Below are positions 1 through 5,003 of a DNA stretch of 5,003 nucleotides, piece by piece. The position numbers and the translations under genes are program-made. The DNA comes from UBA7398 sp964597305. GTDB taxonomy: Bacteria > Actinomycetota > Actinomycetes > Nanopelagicales > Nanopelagicaceae. The notes under the pieces are model-generated. The model did no database searches, was not told the origin of the DNA, and worked only from the letters and a program-made list of their open reading frames with translations. The stretch spans positions 1 through 5,003 of the forward strand of contig CAZQWU010000058.1 of the NCBI GenBank assembly GCA_964597305.1, written 5' to 3'. How positions within the stretch are numbered: the stretch's first letter is position 1; the number at the start of each line of letters is the position of its first letter.

Positions 1-797
1 GCGATATGGCCAACTGCCTTAGCCGCATACTCGTAACCTGGGTAATCGAACCTGAGGGTTGCCAATGGATCTGTACGATGAGCATCGGCGCCTGTAGCCA
101 ACAGGATAACATCTGGTTTGATCTCATCCGCGAGCTGGGAAATCTCGTCCATGCACTGCATAAACACATCATCACCAGAGCCTGGATCGAGAGCCCAGTT
201 GTAGATTCCGAAGGATTTTTTATGTCCATCGCGACCAGTTCCAGGAAAGACTGTTCCATCGTGAATCGAACATGTCACGATGTCGCGTGAGCTTGCTAGC
301 AAGTTCTCAACGCCATCACCATGATGCGCATCCCAGTCGATGTACATTGGCCGCATGCCATTCTTGGCAAATTCCTTTGCAGCCCACGCCATATCGTTGA
401 ATACACAAAATCCAGAGCTACGATTGTATTGAGCGTGATGCTTAGCTCCCTGAGGATTGAAGGCAACTCTTACGTTGTCATCAAGCATCTTCTCAACTAA
501 CCGTGCTGTTCCGGCGAACATGTGTGTAGCAACCTGACCAAGCTTTTTGCTTACAGGTTCATCCCACTCGGCGCATACGCCTTCGTCGATAACCCTGGAA
601 ACAAATTTCTTATCGTGGATAGACTCGAGCCTGTCACGATCTGACGGCACGATGTCCGGCGAGACAAGAACAAAGTCCCTGTCCTCCTTGATAAGCTCTA
701 CAGCATACTTTGCACGTTTCGGATTTGTTGGATGGTTTTCACCAAGCTTCCAATCAAGGTACACGTCACCGTAGGCGATGTGTAGCTTGTTATTCAT
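1..797 (-). CDS. Histone deacetylase/AcuC-family deacetylase, partial (C-terminus beyond left edge)
   Basis: 265 residues are visible from the ATG at 797-795, with no stop before the left edge. Arginase-fold zinc deacetylase motifs appear in order: GAKHHA at residues 117-122 (tandem His120-His121), SGFCVFND at 128-135, DWDAHHGDG at 154-162, and GADAHRTDPL at 236-245. By alignment with the family the zinc ligands are Asp156, His158 and Asp238. The glycine-rich segment with the catalytic tyrosine should lie just past the edge, so activity cannot be fully judged. The family is cytoplasmic and removes acyl groups from lysine (AcuC deacetylates acetyl-CoA synthetase) or from small acylated amines; the substrate here is unknown. 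The start overlaps the end of the upstream phosphatase gene by 8 bases and has its own AGGAG, so the two should be cotranscribed and probably translationally coupled. A polyamine or acetoin-type deacetylase is the main alternative. Family assignment is very sure; the specific role is not. Confidence 0.93.
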   Translation of the reverse strand, partial: MNNKLHIAYGDVYLDWKLGENHPTNPKRAKYAVELIKEDRDFVLVSPDIVPSDRDRLESIHDKKFVSRVIDEGVCAEWDEPVSKKLGQVATHMFAGTARLVEKMLDDNVRVAFNPQGAKHHAQYNRSSGFCVFNDMAWAAKEFAKNGMRPMYIDWDAHHGDGVENLLASSRDIVTCSIHDGTVFPGTGRDGHKKSFGIYNWALDPGSGDDVFMQCMDEISQLADEIKPDVILLATGADAHRTDPLATLRFDYPGYEYAAKAVGHI

Positions 798-1329
798 CAG
801 AAGTTTCTCCTATCTTAACTGTGCGAACTAGCTGTTCAAAATCTTTGTTGATGAGAACTGCACTTGAACGTCGTGACCGCATCAACTCAATTGCATCATC
901 TGGCTCGTAGCCATCGAGCAAAAGAACGAGCGCCATCGTCAAGCCAGATCTGTTGATACCAGCTTGACAGCGAATCAAGACTCGCTTACCAGCTTTCCAT
1001 TGTGCGTGTGCAAACTCCGCTGCCTCGAACAAAGCATCGAAGTTTATTCCATCAATACCCGCGTCATAAAAACCGTAACGCATTTCTTGAACCTGCCAGT
1101 CGACAGGGCGAGCCCACGCGTACAAAGTAACTACCGTATCAAATTCATTCTTCGTGATTTCACGAGAAACATACGGATTTGCTTCGTACTCGATTGTGTC
1201 AAAATCGTCTGTGCCACCGAGCCACAGGTTAGGCAGGATCTCACTCCATAGAGGGAAGTCCCAGTCTAGCTCCTCGTGAACCGGCGCCGCATGATTTTGC
1301 AGTTCCTCTTCGTCTAATATGCGTGCCAT
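790..1329 (-). CDS. Small protein-tyrosine/dual-specificity phosphatase-like protein
   Basis: A 179-residue soluble protein. The P-loop signature is IRCQAGINRSG, with nucleophile Cys121 and phosphate-binding Arg127 (Cys-x5-Arg), followed by Ser128. This is the dual-specificity pattern in which a hydrophobic strand (KRVLI) leads into the cysteine loop and a helix (LTMALVLLL) follows. The general acid is probably Asp89 or Asp93, upstream of the FDALFEAAEF helix. The usual His before the cysteine is Arg here. I chose the ATG at 1329-1327 because AAAGGA precedes it by 6 bases. An in-frame ATG at 1347 would add six residues but has no ribosome binding site and sits against the leader hairpin. The gene is first in the operon and overlaps the deacetylase gene by 8 bases. 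The substrate is unknown: phosphotyrosine, phosphoserine/threonine or a phosphorylated small molecule are all possible. No signal peptide or membrane segment is seen. Confidence 0.88.
   Translation of the reverse strand: MARILDEEELQNHAAPVHEELDWDFPLWSEILPNLWLGGTDDFDTIEYEANPYVSREITKNEFDTVVTLYAWARPVDWQVQEMRYGFYDAGIDGINFDALFEAAEFAHAQWKAGKRVLIRCQAGINRSGLTMALVLLLDGYEPDDAIELMRSRRSSAVLINKDFEQLVRTVKIGETSDE
807..811 (-). promoter_or_regulatory. Shine-Dalgarno of the deacetylase gene
   Basis: On the minus strand AGGAG lies 9 bases before the deacetylase ATG, inside the 3' end of the phosphatase gene. It fixes the deacetylase start at 797 and supports independent or coupled initiation within the overlapping pair. 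Confidence 0.7.
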
Positions 1330-1335
1330 ATCTCG

Positions 1336-1341
1336 TCCTTT
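1336..1341 (-). promoter_or_regulatory. Shine-Dalgarno deciding the phosphatase start
   Basis: AAAGGA on the minus strand, 6 bases before the ATG at 1329. The ATG at 1347 lacks any comparable purine tract, so this site favours the shorter, 179-residue product. Confidence 0.65.
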
Positions 1342-1349
1342 CGTCATAG

Positions 1350-1386
1350 GTGGGAGACCCTAGCAACCACTTGTTAGGGTTCCCAC
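1350..1386 (-). promoter_or_regulatory. 5'-terminal leader hairpin of the phosphatase-deacetylase mRNA
   Basis: A long inverted repeat. The outer arms GTGGGA/TCCCAC make 6 pairs, and a 10-base inner arm pair (ACCCTAACAA with TTGCTAGGGT, minus strand) closes a GTGG tetraloop. There is one bulged C and one A-C mismatch in the minus transcript; read on the plus strand the mismatch becomes a G-U pair. No U-run follows on either strand, so it is not a canonical terminator. Its outer edge coincides with the start site expected from the promoter at 1393-1421, so the mRNA would begin with this structure. Stabilising the 5' end or controlling initiation are inferred roles. Processing or termination of the tRNA transcript is an alternative. 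Confidence 0.6.
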
Positions 1387-1392
1387 TGGTCT

Positions 1393-1421
1393 ATTATATC
1401 AGGTTTGTAAACAACTCTAAA
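1393..1421 (-). promoter_or_regulatory. Promoter of the phosphatase-deacetylase operon
   Basis: On the minus strand a perfect -10 hexamer TATAAT (1398-1393) with an extended TG-n in front lies 17 bases after TTTAGA (1421-1416), which matches 4 of 6 positions of the -35 consensus. The expected start is near 1387-1386, giving a leader of about 57 bases to the phosphatase ATG at 1329. It lies just after the tRNA-Gly 3' end, so the operon need not depend on tRNA readthrough. Confidence 0.65.
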
Positions 1422-1424
1422 CCA

Positions 1425-1500
1425 TGGAGCGGACGACGGGGGTCGAACCCGCGACCTGAACCTTGGCAAGGTTCCGCGCTACCAACTGCGCTACGTCCGC
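1425..1500 (-). tRNA. tRNA-Gly (anticodon GCC)
   Basis: A full cloverleaf reads on the minus strand. The acceptor GCGGACG pairs perfectly with CGTCCGC. The D arm has a GCGC/GCGC stem around AGTTGGTA. The anticodon arm is GAACC-TTGCCAA-GGTTC with anticodon GCC. The variable loop is AGGTC, and the T arm GCGGG-TTCGACC-CCCGT contains one G-U pair. The discriminator is U and CCA is encoded (1427-1425), 76 bases in total. It decodes GGC and GGU. It is transcribed away from pabB and toward the phosphatase gene. Confidence 0.97.
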
Positions 1501-1514
1501 ATTGAGGAGAGCGA

Positions 1515-1544
1515 AATCTATCGCAGGTTGGTGAGAAGCCCCAA
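1515..1544 (-). promoter_or_regulatory. Probable tRNA-Gly promoter
   Basis: On the minus strand TAGATT (1520-1515, 4 of 6 matches to the -10 consensus) is spaced 18 bases from TTGGGG (1544-1539). The start would fall about 7 bases before the mature tRNA 5' end, a usual distance. Short GCGA/TCGC arms flank the -10 (1511-1514 and 1521-1524), which may be chance. Confidence 0.4.
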
Positions 1545-1560
1545 GTTAGGAGAGCTGAGG

Positions 1561-1566
1561 TAGCGT
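1561..1566 (+). promoter_or_regulatory. Possible -10 element for leaderless pabB
   Basis: TAGCGT fits the loose TANNNT pattern known for actinobacterial -10 elements, and lies 7 bases before the pabB GTG. That spacing would make the transcript start at or beside the start codon. No -35 is evident. The competing reading is a ribosome binding site GAGG at 1557-1560, 13 bases from the GTG, which is longer than usual. Confidence 0.25.
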
Positions 1567-1573
1567 CGGCGCT

Positions 1574-2566
1574 GTGTATCGCTTCTGGATGAATGGTAAA
1601 GATGCGCGAAATTGCGTAGAAGTTCGCCATGATTTCGCAGCGCTCGAAGAGCCAGGTTTTTGGGCGGTTGTAGGAACGTTTGAAGGAGAATTTACGTTTG
1701 CGCGGTTTACCGATGTACACGATCTGCCATTTTCTACGCAAGCCAACGCTCCGCGAATAGGACATTGGAGATCGTCTTTTGATCGCAATCACTATTGCGC
1801 ATACGTCGACCGAATTAAAGAAGCGATTGCCGATGGTTGGGTCTATCAAGTTAATGCATGTCGAATTTTAACTGCAGAGTTAGAAGGTTCGCTCGAACCA
1901 TTAATGGTTGATCTCCTTAGAGAAAATCCAGCGCCGCATGCTAGTTATATAAATATTCCCGGAATTGAAATTTCTTCTGCATCACCGGAGTTATTTATTA
2001 ATGTATCAGCGGGTGCACACGGTCGAACTATTCTTACAAGTCCAATAAAAGGAACATCAGCTACGCCAGAATTTCTTGAGAAAGATATTGCTGAAAACGT
2101 GATGATTGTCGATCTGATGCGCAATGACATTGCATCCATTTCGATCCCTGGCACTACGGCAGTGCCTCGTTTGTTGGGACATGAGAAACATCCAGGTCTT
2201 TATCATTTGGTATCAGATGTATCGGCGACGCTTCAACCCCACATAACCTGGGAAGAAGTTTTTACCGCGTTAATGCCACCCGGATCAGTGAGTGGGGCAC
2301 CGAAGAGTTCTGCATTGTCAGTAATTCGAGAAAATGAAAAGCCACGCGGCCCTTACTGTGGTGCACTGGGTTGGGTTTCCGGGAAAGAAGCGCACATGTC
2401 GGTTGGCATTCGAACTTTTTGGAGTAATCACGACGGATTTATACATTTTGGAACTGGTGCCGGAATTACGTGGGGTAGTAGCGCGGCTAATGAGTGGGAA
2501 GAAACTGAGCTCAAAGCGCTGCGATTAATTGCGATTGCAAATGGAACATATGCACCTGCTCGTTAA
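1574..2566 (+). CDS. pabB: Aminodeoxychorismate synthase component I (PabB), short form
   Basis: 330 residues of the chorismate-utilising fold. Chorismate plus ammonia gives 4-amino-4-deoxychorismate in folate synthesis; the ammonia normally comes from a PabA glutaminase, which is absent from this window. Motifs in order: YQVNACR (91-97), SPELF (137-141), SPIKGT (156-161), DLMRNDIASI (180-189), PGSVSGAPK (236-244), RGPYCGALGW (258-267), GAGITWGSSA (295-304) and EWEETELKA (307-315). The lysine in PIKGT (Lys159) matches the active-site lysine of PabB enzymes, where anthranilate synthase TrpE has alanine, and the adjacent pabC agrees. The N-terminal domain is much reduced compared with the roughly 450-residue enterobacterial protein, so this is close to the bare catalytic domain. 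GTG at 1574 is the first possible start after an in-frame TGA at 1556-1558; ATG at 1589 is the alternative. The end overlaps pabC. Confidence 0.93.
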   Translation: MYRFWMNGKDARNCVEVRHDFAALEEPGFWAVVGTFEGEFTFARFTDVHDLPFSTQANAPRIGHWRSSFDRNHYCAYVDRIKEAIADGWVYQVNACRILTAELEGSLEPLMVDLLRENPAPHASYINIPGIEISSASPELFINVSAGAHGRTILTSPIKGTSATPEFLEKDIAENVMIVDLMRNDIASISIPGTTAVPRLLGHEKHPGLYHLVSDVSATLQPHITWEEVFTALMPPGSVSGAPKSSALSVIRENEKPRGPYCGALGWVSGKEAHMSVGIRTFWSNHDGFIHFGTGAGITWGSSAANEWEETELKALRLIAIANGTYAPAR

Positions 2567-3335
2567 TGGCGAGGTTGTCAATGAGATTTCTTTTACGCCT
2601 GCACGTGAGGTACATGAAAGCGGATGGTTCCTTGGCGATGGAGTTTTTGAAACCATTTTGGTACTTAATGGAAAACCTATCGCAATCTCTCGCCACCTCG
2701 ATCGACTGGAGAAAAGTGCCGCATCGCTATTGATGACGTTGCCAGAACGATTATCAATGGAAAAATGGGTGGCGAAAGTGTGTCAAGAGTTTCCTTACGC
2801 AACAGGTCGTTTGCGGTTATCCGTGCTCAGTAGTGGCGAATGTGTCATTACATATCGTGAACATGAAATGCGTGATCAATCTATTTCGCTTATGAAATTT
2901 CCAACTCCTATTCATTCTCAAGAGTTTTTACGTTCACTCAAAAGTATTTCTTACCAAATGAGTACTTACGCGCTTCGGTTAGCCAAGCGCGCTGGCTATG
3001 ACGATGTGGTATTTATTAATGAGTCTGACAAGGTCGTGGAAAGCGCTATTGCTAATATCGTTTTTGATATCAAGGGCGCTCTTGTGACGCCGCCTTTGAA
3101 CTCGGGAGCACTTGCCGGAGTTACGCGTCAATTACTGTTGGAGAATTTCACTGTGATCGAAGATGAGTGTGATAGCTCCCTTCTTGATACGTGTGACGGT
3201 ATCGCACTTGTTTCAAGTATGAAAAGGATTCAGCTCGTTTCGCGCTACGAAGCCCGACAGTTGGAACAATCGAAGAGACTTACGGAGTTGCGAGGGACAT
3301 TTAACGAGTGGATAGAGAAGAATACGAATCCATGA
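2550..3335 (+). CDS. pabC: 4-amino-4-deoxychorismate lyase (PabC), class IV aminotransferase fold
   Basis: About 261 residues of a cytoplasmic pyridoxal-phosphate enzyme that splits aminodeoxychorismate into 4-aminobenzoate and pyruvate. Class IV motifs, numbered from the ATG at 2550: GDGVFET (29-35), RHLDRLE (48-54), the probable cofactor-binding Lys131 in LKSISY, DDVVFINESD (151-160), VVESAIANIVF (162-172) with Glu164, and GALAGVTRQLLLE (186-198), whose residues contact the cofactor phosphate. Start choice: ATG 2550 gives the usual M-x-x-L-V-N-G opening and has GGA 4 bases upstream. ATG 2541 and TTG 2529 are in frame, and neither has a clear ribosome binding site. All three starts lie inside the 3' end of pabB, so translation is probably coupled. 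Sequence alone does not exclude a branched-chain or D-amino-acid aminotransferase, but the pabB neighbour strongly favours the lyase. Confidence 0.9.
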   Translation: MHLLVNGEVVNEISFTPAREVHESGWFLGDGVFETILVLNGKPIAISRHLDRLEKSAASLLMTLPERLSMEKWVAKVCQEFPYATGRLRLSVLSSGECVITYREHEMRDQSISLMKFPTPIHSQEFLRSLKSISYQMSTYALRLAKRAGYDDVVFINESDKVVESAIANIVFDIKGALVTPPLNSGALAGVTRQLLLENFTVIEDECDSSLLDTCDGIALVSSMKRIQLVSRYEARQLEQSKRLTELRGTFNEWIEKNTNP

Positions 3336-3652
3336 AATTGCGGACGTGGATGAAACGAACAAAAGCTGGGCAACTTCTCTGGCGCATTCTTATTGGAATT
3401 ATTGGTGGTGGAATTACTGTGATTGGCGCTGTCGCACTCGTAGGTCCAGGGCCAGGGGTTTTGATTGTGCTTGCCGGTCTTGGAATTTTGGCAACTGAAT
3501 TTGCATGGGCTGGTGAAGCGATGTTGAAGACTCGCACCTACGCACAACGAGCTGCAGATCGCGCAGGTTTGCCAACGTGGGCCAGATATCTCTTGATATC
3601 TGGTGGCGCAATTATCTCGATTATCGTGATACTTATTTACTACTCACATTGA
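3332..3652 (+). CDS. Small PGPGW-type (TIGR02611-like) transmembrane protein
   Basis: 106 residues. A basic N-terminus (KLRTWMKRTK) is followed by a hydrophobic segment at about 17-37, then the family hallmark GPGPG at 38-42, a second hydrophobic stretch at about 43-57, and ATEFAWA at 54-60. A charged segment follows, with a further hydrophobic span at about 86-104. This matches the putative transmembrane PGPGW family, of unknown function, common in actinobacteria. The name-giving tryptophan is valine here (Val43). The ATG overlaps the pabC stop as ATGA, which suggests coupled translation. An in-frame GTG at 3308 would add eight acidic residues and has only a distant GAGG. The inner membrane is the likely location. 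No role in folate synthesis or threonylation can be deduced from position alone. Confidence 0.8.
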   Translation: MKLRTWMKRTKAGQLLWRILIGIIGGGITVIGAVALVGPGPGVLIVLAGLGILATEFAWAGEAMLKTRTYAQRAADRAGLPTWARYLLISGGAIISIIVILIYYSH

Positions 3653-3689
3653 GGTATACCGCGTAACGTTTACGCTCTTTGGTAACCTC
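3651..3689 (+). promoter_or_regulatory. Two-part stem-loop immediately upstream of thrS
   Basis: The outer arms GAGGTATACC (3651-3660) and GGTAACCTC (3681-3689) form 9 pairs with one bulged A. Inside is a perfect hairpin, GCGTAA-CGT-TTACGC (3661-3675). TCTTT sits as an asymmetric bulge on the 3' side. The structure begins in the stop codon of the membrane protein gene and ends 5 bases before the thrS ATG. It could act as an mRNA control element for thrS or as a DNA operator. A weak terminator is less likely, because only TCTTT follows the inner hairpin. Confidence 0.5.
3683..3688 (+). promoter_or_regulatory. Possible -10 element for leaderless thrS
   Basis: TAACCT fits TANNNT and stands 6 bases before the thrS ATG, the spacing expected for a transcript starting at the A of the start codon. 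No Shine-Dalgarno precedes thrS, which agrees with leaderless translation, but no convincing -35 is seen. If it is active, this transcript would lack the stem-loop at 3651-3689. Confidence 0.3.
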
Positions 3690-3694
3690 GCACC

Positions 3695-5003
3695 ATGTCC
3701 AATCCTGCTTCATCATCAATAACGGTCACGTTAGATGGTGTGAAGACGACAGCGACCTCAGATCAACGAGTCACCCAACTCTATCCCGCTGAGAAAACTG
3801 CAACAGGTGAAAATGCCATCGTTGTCTGCACGATTAATGGCGTTCTGAAAGATTTATGGAGTGAAATCCACGATGGTGATGTCATCGAAGGAATCCCACT
3901 TTCCTCCCCAGAAGGATTGAAAGTATTGCGCCATTCCACAGCGCACGTTCTAGCGCAAGCCGTTCAAGCAACTTTTTCTCAAACACGATTAGGAATCGGT
4001 CCACCGATTACCGATGGTTTTTATTACGACTTTGAACCACAACGGCCATTCACGCCAGAAGATCTGGAAGCCCTTGAAAAAGTGATGAAGAAGATCGTTA
4101 AAGATGGTCAACGGTTTCGTAGAAGAGTGGTGTCAGATGAAGTAGCGCTACTCGAATTATCAGAGGAACCTTATAAACGAGAATTGGTAAGTTTAAAATC
4201 ATCGGCGTCAGATGAATCAAGTGTCGAAGTTGGCGCGGGCGAATTAACGATCTATGACAATCTAGGTCGAGATGGCCAACCGGTATGGGGAGATCTCTGC
4301 CGCGGACCTCATCTACCGTCAACAAAATACATCCCCGCATTCAAATTGATGCGAAGCGCTGGCGCGTATTGGCGTGGTTCGGAAAAGAATCCTATGTTGC
4401 AGAGAATTTATGGCACAGCGTGGCCAAGTCAAGAACTTCTTGATAACTATTTACATATGCTCGCCGAAGCAGAGAAACGCGATCACCGAAAACTCGGCGC
4501 TGAATTAGATCTTTTCTCATTCCCAGAAGAGATTGGTTCTGGATTAGCAGTCTTTCATCCTAAAGGCGGAATTATTCGTCGAGAGATGGAAAACTATTCT
4601 CGCCAACGCCATGAAGATGCTGGTTATGAGTTTGTGTATTCACCGCATCTGACAAAATCGGCGCTCTTTGAAAAATCAGGACATCTTGATTGGTATTCCG
4701 AAGGAATGTATCCACCGATGGTGATGGATGAAGAGCTTCATGCCGATGGGACATTGAAGAAGCCAGGACAGAAGTACTACATGAAACCGATGAATTGTCC
4801 TTTCCATAATTTGATTTATCAGGCTCGTGGCCGGTCTTACCGTGAACTCCCGCTGAGATTGTTTGAATTTGGTACGGTCTATCGTTATGAAAAATCTGGC
4901 GTAATACACGGCATTACACGAGCTCGTGGTTTTACCCAAGATGATGCTGATATTTATTGCACACCAGATCAAATGCCAGGTGAACTCGATAGTTTATTAA
5001 CGT
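3695..5003 (+). CDS. thrS: Threonyl-tRNA synthetase, partial (C-terminus beyond right edge)
   Basis: 436 residues visible. It charges tRNA-Thr with threonine. Domains: an N-terminal TGS-like domain (about 8-70); an editing domain with HSTAH (His80, His84), GPPITDGFYYDF (102-113) and CRGPH (Cys202, His206), which removes mischarged serine; the linker LQRIYGTAW (235-243); then the class II catalytic core from RDHRKLGAELDLF (262-274). In the core, KPMNC places zinc ligand Cys368, FGTVYRYE gives motif 2 Arg397, and RGFTQDD (411-417) holds threonine-binding residues. The second zinc ligand of the family, the histidine in QDDAHI, is Asp419 here. The third zinc histidine, motif 3 and the anticodon-binding domain should lie beyond the edge. 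The DEELHADGTLKKPGQ segment (345-359) resembles actinobacterial enzymes. ATG 3695 is the natural start for the TGS domain; no Shine-Dalgarno is present. It follows the membrane gene by 42 bases. Confidence 0.97.
   Translation, partial: MSNPASSSITVTLDGVKTTATSDQRVTQLYPAEKTATGENAIVVCTINGVLKDLWSEIHDGDVIEGIPLSSPEGLKVLRHSTAHVLAQAVQATFSQTRLGIGPPITDGFYYDFEPQRPFTPEDLEALEKVMKKIVKDGQRFRRRVVSDEVALLELSEEPYKRELVSLKSSASDESSVEVGAGELTIYDNLGRDGQPVWGDLCRGPHLPSTKYIPAFKLMRSAGAYWRGSEKNPMLQRIYGTAWPSQELLDNYLHMLAEAEKRDHRKLGAELDLFSFPEEIGSGLAVFHPKGGIIRREMENYSRQRHEDAGYEFVYSPHLTKSALFEKSGHLDWYSEGMYPPMVMDEELHADGTLKKPGQKYYMKPMNCPFHNLIYQARGRSYRELPLRLFEFGTVYRYEKSGVIHGITRARGFTQDDADIYCTPDQMPGELDSLLT

Noticed and set aside
6..1251. 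Plus-strand open frames at the left end
   Set aside because: They lie antisense to the deacetylase and phosphatase genes, whose catalytic motifs are unmistakable on the minus strand.
1330..1347. Longer phosphatase product starting at the ATG at 1347
   Set aside because: No Shine-Dalgarno precedes it and the leader hairpin abuts it, whereas the ATG at 1329 has AAAGGA at 6 bases.
1350..1386. Rho-independent terminator for the tRNA or for a plus-strand transcript
   Set aside because: The hairpin is strong, but no U-run follows on either strand, and on the minus strand it comes after a good promoter.
1394..1849. 151-codon open frame on the minus strand
   Set aside because: It runs antisense through pabB and then through the tRNA-Gly gene. 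Its protein has no recognisable motif, and both overlapped genes are certain.
1574..2566. Anthranilate synthase component I (TrpE)
   Set aside because: The active-site motif is PIKGT (lysine), not the alanine form typical of TrpE, and pabC follows immediately.
3245..3547. Minus-strand open frames under the pabC/membrane protein junction
   Set aside because: They are antisense to two clearly recognised proteins and have no ribosome binding site or family resemblance.
3653..3694. T-box riboswitch before thrS
   Set aside because: Only 42 bases are available and there is no T-box sequence, specifier loop or terminator/antiterminator pair.
4676..4972. 98-codon minus-strand frame inside thrS
   Set aside because: Shadow of a highly conserved synthetase reading frame, with no independent support.

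Overview
The window looks like chromosomal DNA of an actinobacterium with moderate GC content. The best evidence is the threonyl-tRNA synthetase fragment. Around its zinc-binding cysteine it carries the D-E-E...D-G-T...K-P-G-Q insertion and the FGTVYRYEKSG block that I know from actinobacterial ThrRS. A short PGPGW-type membrane protein directly upstream fits as well. A/T-ending codons dominate the right-hand genes, which would suit a lower-GC lineage such as planktonic actinobacteria, but that placement is only a guess.

The layout is divergent. On the minus strand, reading leftward from about 1545, there is a probable tRNA promoter, a complete tRNA-Gly(GCC) with encoded CCA (1425-1500), and a clear promoter (TTTAGA, 17-base spacer, TATAAT). 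Next comes a leader that opens with a strong hairpin. It is followed by a small cysteine-based tyrosine/dual-specificity phosphatase gene, overlapped by 8 bases by a histone deacetylase/AcuC-family gene that runs off the left edge (265 residues visible).

On the plus strand, from 1574 rightward, four genes are packed tightly: pabB (aminodeoxychorismate synthase component I), pabC (4-amino-4-deoxychorismate lyase), a two-segment PGPGW-family membrane protein, and thrS (cut by the right edge). PabB and PabC catalyse consecutive steps from chorismate to 4-aminobenzoate, the folate precursor. The glutamine amidotransferase partner PabA is not in the window. thrS begins 42 bases after the membrane gene, and most of that gap is a two-part inverted repeat.

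The left operon pairs two enzymes that remove acyl and phosphoryl groups, while the right cluster is housekeeping metabolism and translation. The two halves also differ in codon preference and in Shine-Dalgarno use. The points most worth a second look are the phosphatase-deacetylase pair, the stem-loop with a CGU loop in front of thrS, and an aspartate in ThrRS where the family's zinc-binding histidine is expected. All stretches without a gene are shorter than 100 bases. I see no insertion sequence, CRISPR array, phage gene or canonical Rho-independent terminator.
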